From positions 56,277-120,276 of the forward strand of contig NZ_BCYO01000014.1 of the NCBI RefSeq assembly GCF_001598235.1: 64,000 nucleotides of DNA, written 5' to 3'. A program made the position numbers and the translations under genes. Positions 59,434 through 64,000 of the stretch are shown here, piece after piece. Position 1 is the first letter of the stretch; each line of letters opens with the position of its first letter. The DNA is from Polaromonas jejuensis NBRC 106434 (lineage in GTDB: Bacteria; Pseudomonadota; Gammaproteobacteria; Burkholderiales; Burkholderiaceae_C). The notes under the pieces were generated by a model that saw only the letters and a program-made list of their open reading frames with translations, did not search any database and had not been told where the DNA came from.

Positions 59434-60910
59434 ATGACATATATGGACTCCCCCTCAACGGCAAGAAACTGACCGATAGTTTGGCTGTTGGGGAAGCGCC
59501 TGCAGTCGTATATCCGGCATCTAAAGTGGACTCTGATGTGGTCCGTGCCGACATGGAATCTGCGTCACCGGCGCGCCAATCGCTACGAGCGGCAGGCAAG
59601 CTGCCGGAATTGTTATCGGCGTCTGTCGGTGCGGGGTGAACCCTGTTTGCCATGATGGTCGATCAATCTCGTCGCAACGCGTGATGGGTGGTCAAACTTT
59701 CTTCCTGGTGACGGCTGTTCTGGCTGTTGGCAATCAGGCAGGCATCACAAAACTCTGCCGGTTGATCTTCTTGCCAAGCCGCACGGTTTGTTCACCAAAC
59801 GGCTCCTTGTCCCTGAGCGTGGCATAGCAAATGCGCGCCAGCTTGTTGGCCAGCGCACACGCTGCCTTGTTGTGATTGCTGCGGGCCTGCACGTCCAGCG
59901 CCCAGCGGCGCACCCCACAGACTTCACGCCCGGCGTCCTGCGCCACCTTGGAGGCTCGCAGCACACTCCTGGCCCCATGCGTGAGCAACATGCGCAGGTA
60001 GCGATCGCCCTTCTTGGAAATGCGCCCCAGATAGCGGCTATTGCCCGAGCTGTACTCCTTGGGCGTCAAGCCAAACCAACTGGAGAAGTGGCGGGCATCC
60101 TTGAAGTGGCTCACATCACCCGAGGTGGCGGCCACCATTGCGGTAGCCGTTAGCAGGCCAATGCCCGGAATCGACAGCAGCGTGGTACAGGCCGGACTCA
60201 ACCTGGCCAGTGCCGCCAACTCACGCTCCAACTGGGAGATTCGGCCTTCGAGCAGGCGGATTTCTTCAATCAGTAACTTCGCCGTGCCCCGGATCAAATC
60301 CGGCACTGTCGTATTGGGATCGGCCAAGACCCGGCTGATTGCTTCAATGCCATTGCGTGCACCCACAGGAATGGCGATGCCAAACTCATGACAAAAGCCA
60401 CGCAGGGCATTGATGCGCGAAGTACGCGTGCCCATCCACAGGGAGCGGATGCGATGCATGCCTTGCAAGGCCTGTTGCTCGACTGACTTCACCCGCACCG
60501 GGCGCATGTCCGAGGCACGCGCGGCTTCCAGCAAAGCGGCCGCATCTGCAGCACCGGTCTTGTTGCGCTTGACGTAGGCGCGGATGTATTGGGCGGGCAG
60601 CAGACGAACCTCAATGCCCAGGCCATCGAGCCAGCGACCCCAGTGGTGTGCCGAACCACAGGCCTCCATGATGACCAGAGATACCTCACGGTTCAAGAAC
60701 CAGCGTTCAAACTGGGTGCGTGTGAGGCGCTGTGTTTCAACCACGCGCCAGTGCTCATCGGCAACGGCCAGTTGAAACACAGACTTTGCAAGATCGACGG
60801 CAACGGTAGTAGCATTCATGTCGGACTCCTTACGTTTGAAGACCTGATCCACACGCCAATGAAGACCAGTACGCAACTGTTGCGCAAGAAAACGGGGGAG
60901 TCCATCCCAT
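59434..60910 (-). mobile_element. IS110 family (IS1111-type) insertion inside an attC site
   Basis: An element of about 1.45 kb. Perfect 12-bp inverted repeats ATGGACTCCCCC (59443-59454) and GGGGGAGTCCAT (60894-60905) lie just inside both ends, the subterminal repeats that define the IS1111 group. There is no obvious target duplication. 59455-59733 holds no other gene; it is the long non-coding end of the IS. Exact ends are uncertain by a few bases. Confidence 0.8.
59734..60819 (-). CDS. IS110/IS1111 family transposase
   Basis: Predicted 361-residue DEDD recombinase. The N-terminal RuvC-like domain has Asp9 in VAVDLAKSVFQL, Glu in IMEACGSAHHW and the Asp region [15 protein letters not shown]. 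The C-terminal transposase-20 domain has LLSIPGIGLLTATAM, FSSWFGLTPKEYSSG and LGRISKKGDRYLRMLL, with the conserved serine region (HGARSVL). ATG 60819 has AAGGAG upstream. It appears intact and probably active. Confidence 0.93.
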   Translation of the reverse strand: MNATTVAVDLAKSVFQLAVADEHWRVVETQRLTRTQFERWFLNREVSLVIMEACGSAHHWGRWLDGLGIEVRLLPAQYIRAYVKRNKTGAADAAALLEAARASDMRPVRVKSVEQQALQGMHRIRSLWMGTRTSRINALRGFCHEFGIAIPVGARNGIEAISRVLADPNTTVPDLIRGTAKLLIEEIRLLEGRISQLERELAALARLSPACTTLLSIPGIGLLTATAMVAATSGDVSHFKDARHFSSWFGLTPKEYSSGNSRYLGRISKKGDRYLRMLLTHGARSVLRASKVAQDAGREVCGVRRWALDVQARSNHNKAACALANKLARICYATLRDKEPFGEQTVRLGKKINRQSFVMPA

Positions 60911-60986
60911 CAATCGACACGGACCCACACCTGCAGGAGGCGGCTTCGCCGCAAAAGGTCGTGGTCCGGTCATTTCTACGTTAGGC
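60911..60986 (+). repeat. Right part of the IS-split attC
   Basis: The sequence has a central hairpin around GGCGGCTTCGCCGC. Outer arms are CGACACGGACCCACACC and GGTCGTGGTCCGGTC, largely complementary. It ends in GTTAGGC (60980-60986). Joined to GTCTAAC at 59427 it makes a normal attC. Confidence 0.75.
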
Positions 60987-61035
60987 CGCACACACACACT
61001 TCGCAACCGTCATCAATCTCTAAGGAAAGCGCACT

Positions 61036-61377
61036 ATGGCCAAGTACCTGATCTCCTTCCCCAGCGCGGCGATGGTCGTGCCCGACGGCGAGTGGGAGGC
61101 GGTAGGCCGCGACGCGCACGCCGTGATCGATGAGGCGAAGGCCGCCGGCGTTTACGTCTTCGGCGGCGGCATCGACGAAGACGTGCCGCCCGTGCTCGTC
61201 TCGGCCGACGGCCGGGTCGCCGAGGGCGGCTACCCGTGGGCGCCCCCGCTTGACGGCGGCTTCACCGTGCTCGAACTGCCCTCGCGCGAGGAGGCCGTCG
61301 CGTGGGCCGCGCGTATTGCGAAGGCCTGCCGGTGCGAACAAGAGCTACGCGTCTTCGGGTTCGACCCGCGGTCCTGA
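61036..61377 (+). CDS. YCII-related (DGPF) domain protein, cassette gene
   Basis: Predicted 113-residue single-domain protein of the YCII/ferredoxin-like fold. It opens with KYLISFPSAAMVVPDGEWEA and carries YVFGGGIDEDVPPVLVSADG, PWAPPLDGGFTVLELPSREEA and AKACRCEQELRVF, as in DGPF/YCII proteins next to sigma factors. Here it stands alone as a cassette, 50 bp after an attC core, with AAGGAAA before the ATG. Function unknown. Confidence 0.8.
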   Translation: MAKYLISFPSAAMVVPDGEWEAVGRDAHAVIDEAKAAGVYVFGGGIDEDVPPVLVSADGRVAEGGYPWAPPLDGGFTVLELPSREEAVAWAARIAKACRCEQELRVFGFDPRS

Positions 61378-61427
61378 TGGCGGCACTGAAATGGCGCAGG
61401 AAGTGCAGCCTAATTCAGGCGTTAGGC
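61375..61427 (+). repeat. attC-like site after the YCII cassette
   Basis: Arms CCTGATGGCGGCACT and AGTGCAGCCTAATTCAGG pair with small bulges around a short loop, and end in GTTAGGC (61421-61427). The left core is degenerate and overlaps the gene's stop codon. Confidence 0.65.
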
Positions 61428-61455
61428 CGACATCCGAACATGCTAGAGGAGCATC

Positions 61456-62085
61456 ATGAGCAAAGTATTCGTCTACATTGGACTTAGCCTCGATGGCTAC
61501 ACGGCACCGGAAGGAATGACCATGGGCAAGCCTGAGTACAAGAACTGGGGCGCTAAGTGGGGTGCGCTGATGGCCTGGATCCTCAATCAACAGTACTTCC
61601 GCGAGAACCTCAAGCTCGGATCAGGGGGTGAGACCGGTCCGGTCAATGACCTGCTTCGCAGCACCACGGAGCGCATCGGTGCCAACGTCATGGGCAAGCG
61701 AATGTTCGAACAAGGCGAGGTCGCCTGGCCCGAGGAGGCTCCTTTTCACACACCGGTATACGTGCTTACCCATGAGAAACGCGAACCCTGGGTGCGCCCC
61801 GGTGGGACGACCTTTTACTTCATCAATGACGGGCCGGAGCGTGCCCTAGAGTTGGCTCGGAAATCCGCAGGCAGTCGTGATATTCGTATCGCGGGTGGGG
61901 CGGATGTGATCCAGCAGTACCTGAACCTGGGTGTCGTCGACGAGCTGGAAATCGCCTTGGCACCTGTGTTGTTCGGCGGCGGGCGGCGTCTCTTCGAGAA
62001 CCTACGCGAGCCCGGGCCGCAGTTTCGCATTGACAAGGTTCTTGATGGTCCAGCCGCCACACACTTGCGCTATGTGCGTCAGTGA
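61456..62085 (+). CDS. Dihydrofolate reductase-family (RibD C-terminal domain) protein, cassette gene
   Basis: Predicted 209 residues. The N-terminus VFVYIGLSLDGYTAPEG and the C-terminal half (IRIAGGADVIQQYLNLGVVD, LAPVLFGGGRRLFENL) are typical of the RibD_C/DHFR-like family. It is not the dfr type found in clinical integrons and need not confer trimethoprim resistance. The start is 29 bp after an attC core, with GAGGAG upstream. Confidence 0.85.
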   Translation: MSKVFVYIGLSLDGYTAPEGMTMGKPEYKNWGAKWGALMAWILNQQYFRENLKLGSGGETGPVNDLLRSTTERIGANVMGKRMFEQGEVAWPEEAPFHTPVYVLTHEKREPWVRPGGTTFYFINDGPERALELARKSAGSRDIRIAGGADVIQQYLNLGVVDELEIALAPVLFGGGRRLFENLREPGPQFRIDKVLDGPAATHLRYVRQ

Positions 62086-62090
62086 GGGCG

Positions 62091-62154
62091 GCCTAACAAC
62101 CGGTTGCAGCAGACGGTCCGCTGCGCGGCCCGCCGCTGAACCGGAGCGTTAGGC
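62091..62154 (+). repeat. Complete attC site
   Basis: 64 bp from GCCTAAC (62091-62097) to GTTAGGC (62148-62154). Inner arms ACCGGTTGCAGC and GCTGAACCGG pair with a bulge. This is a textbook attC and the best evidence for the array. Confidence 0.9.
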
Positions 62155-62185
62155 AGCACCCCACCACCATCTCGCGCAGCCACCC

Positions 62186-62701
62186 ATGCCCCGCTATGTC
62201 GCCTTCCTTCGTGGAGTCAGCCCGATGAACGCCAAGATGCCGGCGCTCAAGCGTTGCTTCGAGGCGGCAGGCTTCTCAGACGTTCGCACGTTGCTCTCCA
62301 GCGGGAACGTTGTGTTCAATGCTCGTTCGTCGTCCCCGGCCACGCTGGAGCGCCGCGCTGAGAGAGCAATGCAGTCCGAACTTGGTCGCACATTCGGCAC
62401 TATTGTCCGGTCCGCCGAATACCTACAGGACTTCATCGAATCGGGACCCTTCGCTGAATTCAGCCTTCCCCCAGCGGCCAAGCGGGTTGTCACGTTCCTT
62501 CGCAGCCCCGGCCAGATAACGTTCGAGTTACCTATTGAACGCGACGGCGCGAGCATTCTCAAGTTCACCGGCTCTGAGGTCCTCTCTGCCTACGTTCCGG
62601 GCCCCAAAGGTCCCGTGTTCATGAGCCTGCTCGAGCGAAACCTTGGCAACAATATCACCACCCGCACACTGGAAACGGTGCGCAAGTGTGCGTGGGCGTA
62701 G
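62186..62701 (+). CDS. DUF1697 family protein, cassette gene
   Basis: Predicted 171 residues. It opens with RYVAFLRGVSPMNAKMPALK, then FSDVRTLLSSGNVVFNAR, the DUF1697 pattern (LRGINVGG-like start and SGNVVF). The C-terminal ERNLGNNITTRTLETVRK is also typical. The function is unknown. This family recurs in integron cassettes. The start ATG 62186 is 31 bp after an attC. Confidence 0.85.
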   Translation: MPRYVAFLRGVSPMNAKMPALKRCFEAAGFSDVRTLLSSGNVVFNARSSSPATLERRAERAMQSELGRTFGTIVRSAEYLQDFIESGPFAEFSLPPAAKRVVTFLRSPGQITFELPIERDGASILKFTGSEVLSAYVPGPKGPVFMSLLERNLGNNITTRTLETVRKCAWA

Positions 62702-62726
62702 AACCGAGTGGTATGAGCCGAGTGCC

Positions 62727-62799
62727 GCCTAACCCCATCAATCGAGCGGACAGCCAAAGGGCTACGCCCTTCGTCTGCCGCTCATGTCAAACGTTAAGT
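62727..62799 (+). repeat. Complete attC site
   Basis: 73 bp from GCCTAAC (62727-62733) to GTTAAGT (62793-62799). The arms GAGCGGACAGCCAAAGGGC and GCCCTTCGTCTGCCGCTC form a long stem. The next open frame technically starts inside it. Confidence 0.85.
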
Positions 62800-62804
62800 T
62801 GCAT

Positions 62805-63467
62805 ATGAGAGCCTCAATCGCATTGGCCTTCCAGCGTTCTGCCAACGTGAGCCGCGCCGCGCTTTATGGAACTGAGCGCGACGCGCAACTTCCTTTGAAC
62901 CTCGCAGCGGACGCGAGGGTGCCTTTCCTGGGCTATTGCGGACCGCGCTACGCTGTAGGGAATCCGGTTCTTCTGGCTATCAATTCTGGCGGAGGAGCCG
63001 ACGAGTATCGTGAACGCCACGCCGAAGACAGAGAGCTGATTCCGCTCGTTGAAGCGTTTGTGCGGGCGAATCAGGGGACAAGAGCGCGGACGTTCGAGGC
63101 GATGTCTCGCGTGTACATGCAGCATGTGCAGACGTGGAATCTGAAGAATATCGTGACGCCGACGCTGGAAGCGTGCGGGAGGACGGTAGAGGAAGTCTGC
63201 TACATAAACCTGTTCCCCTACCGTACGCGCAAGAACAACATGCCAAGTGCGAAGGCCCGCTACGCTGCTTGGGAGAATATCGTCGCGCCACTATTGAACG
63301 AGCTACGCCCAATTCTGCTCATTGCTCTAGGAAAGAAAGCCGGAAGGGTTGCAGAGCGATTTCCTCAACCGACTTCCAAGCTTTTTGTAGTCCCACGCAC
63401 CAATGGTGATCGGTACGTCTGCGACGAGGCCAAGGCCGTGCTAGAGATGATCCGCAATGCGACTTAA
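62805..63467 (+). CDS. Cassette protein, possibly uracil-DNA-glycosylase-like
   Basis: Predicted 220 residues from ATG 62805; an in-frame ATG at 62784 lies inside the attC and is rejected. PVLLAINSGGGADEYR, YINLFPYRTRKNN and PILLIALGKKAG fall in the order of the nucleotide-binding, NLFP-like and second-strand segments of the UDG superfamily. The active-site residues are not clearly matched, so this is only a fold guess. The stop overlaps a short attC remnant. Confidence 0.55.
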   Translation: MRASIALAFQRSANVSRAALYGTERDAQLPLNLAADARVPFLGYCGPRYAVGNPVLLAINSGGGADEYRERHAEDRELIPLVEAFVRANQGTRARTFEAMSRVYMQHVQTWNLKNIVTPTLEACGRTVEEVCYINLFPYRTRKNNMPSAKARYAAWENIVAPLLNELRPILLIALGKKAGRVAERFPQPTSKLFVVPRTNGDRYVCDEAKAVLEMIRNAT

Positions 63468-63481
63468 CTCCAACGTTAGAC
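63462..63481 (+). repeat. Minimal or truncated attC
   Basis: ACTTAAC (63462-63468) and GTTAGAC (63475-63481) are separated by only six bases. It has the two outer cores but no central stem, as if the middle has been deleted. Confidence 0.55.
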
Positions 63482-63494
63482 GCCAAGGAGCATC

Positions 63495-63971
63495 ATGACG
63501 GTCAAGCGCATGGACAACGTCGGCATCGTGGTGGCAGACATCGATGCCGCCATTGAGTTCTTCACCGAACTTGGCCTCGAGCTCGAGGGGCGCGCCCCAA
63601 TCGAAGGAGACTGGGCAGATGGTGTCACTGGATTGCGCGACATGCGCGTCGAGATTGCCATGATGCGTACGCCGGACGGTCACGGCCGGCTCGAGATGTC
63701 CCGATTCCTCGCGCCGCCCGTGGTCGCCGATCACCGCAGCGCCCCGGTGAACGCTCTCGGATACCTACGCGTCATGTTCACCGTAGAGGACATCGACGAT
63801 ACGCTCGACCGGCTCGGCAAACGCGGCGCGAAGCTCGTCGGCAAAGTGGTCCAGTACGAAGACATGTATCGGCTCTGCTACATCCGGGGCCCTGAAGGAA
63901 TTCTCATCGGGCTCGCCCAAGAGCTCGGGCAGCCTACTCCCCGAGCGAATGCCAAAGGACGTAAGCGTTGA
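63495..63971 (+). CDS. VOC-superfamily (glyoxalase/bleomycin-resistance-like) protein, cassette gene
   Basis: Predicted 158 residues with two beta-alpha-beta-beta-beta halves. The first is DNVGIVVADIDAAIEFFTELG...EIAMMRTPDGHGRLEM; the second is RVMFTVEDIDDTLDRLGKRG...YIRGPEGILIGLAQEL. Metal-ligand type His/Glu positions are partly present. The substrate is unknown. AAGGAG precedes ATG 63495 at good spacing, 14 bp after an attC core. Confidence 0.85.
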   Translation: MTVKRMDNVGIVVADIDAAIEFFTELGLELEGRAPIEGDWADGVTGLRDMRVEIAMMRTPDGHGRLEMSRFLAPPVVADHRSAPVNALGYLRVMFTVEDIDDTLDRLGKRGAKLVGKVVQYEDMYRLCYIRGPEGILIGLAQELGQPTPRANAKGRKR

Positions 63972-63987
63972 GAACTGAAGAATTGGC

Positions 63988-64000
63988 GTCTAACAAGGCG
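63988..64000 (+). repeat. Left end of the next attC, cut by the window
   Basis: GTCTAACAAGGCG begins 17 bp after the VOC stop. The array therefore continues past the window. Confidence 0.75.

Larger units (their letters stand above)
58719..64000 (+). mobile_element. Integron gene-cassette array without visible integrase (CALIN-like)
   Basis: Six GTTRRRY cores (58719, 60980, 61421, 62148, 62793, 63475) each precede a plus-strand gene by 12-56 bp. Paired imperfect-palindrome attC sites follow several genes, and the array runs off the right end at a further GTCTAAC (63988). The intI/attI end should lie to the left for this orientation, and no integrase gene is there. Confidence 0.85.

Noticed and set aside
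61456..62085. Trimethoprim-resistance dfr cassette
   Set aside because: The protein has RibD C-terminal-type motifs rather than those of dfrA or dfrB, so a resistance call is not supported.
62784..62804. Upstream ATG of the UDG-like cassette gene
   Set aside because: It lies within the attC palindrome and would place the recombination core inside the coding region. ATG 62805 directly after the core is more likely.

Overview
The window looks like the chromosome of a GC-rich betaproteobacterium of the Burkholderiales, most likely family Comamonadaceae (Polaromonas/Rhodoferax-like). This is inferred from gene order and protein character: dxr-rseP-bamA-ompH-lpxD-fabZ-lpxA-lpxB-rnhB, carAB-greA, and aceE-aceF-proteasome homolog-lpdA with a lipoyl domain on E3. 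No database search was possible.

Layout. 1-9428 is the envelope and lipid A block on the + strand: isoprenoid enzyme tail, site-2 protease, BamA, Skp-like chaperone, LpxD, FabZ, LpxA, LpxB, RNase HII and a SpoU methyltransferase. 9429-15214 holds carA, carB, greA and a DUF4149 membrane protein. 15259-19426 (minus) carries folD and a FixJ-type regulator with a PAS histidine kinase. This pair is divergent from the pyruvate dehydrogenase operon (19729-26613), which includes a betaproteobacterial proteasome homolog (BPH) between aceF and lpdA.

26614-34166 is an acquired type I restriction-modification block: hsdR, hsdS, a PrrC/RloC-like ATPase with a candidate anticodon-nuclease triad, and hsdM. 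It is bounded by lpdA's own 3' end and a second, 93% identical copy of that 3' end. 34252-43351 is a peptide-scavenging unit: two M20 peptidases, a complete Opp/Dpp-type ABC transporter and a divergent LysR regulator.

43427-58421 contains mixed chromosomal genes: NlpC/P60 hydrolase, PQQ-type sugar dehydrogenase, DUF167, two LysE exporters, an MlaE/MlaD-like pair with a lipoprotein, a slipin/NfeD pair, a YegD-like Hsp70, a HipBA-like pair, DUF2721 and an isochorismatase-family hydrolase.

58610-64000 is an integron cassette array with no visible integrase (CALIN-like). Six GTTRRRY core sites each lie just upstream of a plus-strand gene (HEPN-like, YCII, DHFR-like/RibD-C, DUF1697, UDG-like, VOC). 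One attC is interrupted by an IS110/IS1111-type element. A dispersed 17-bp palindrome, consensus GCTATTAAAANNATAGC, occurs about 13 times in the core regions. I found none in the RM block, the Opp cluster or the cassette array.
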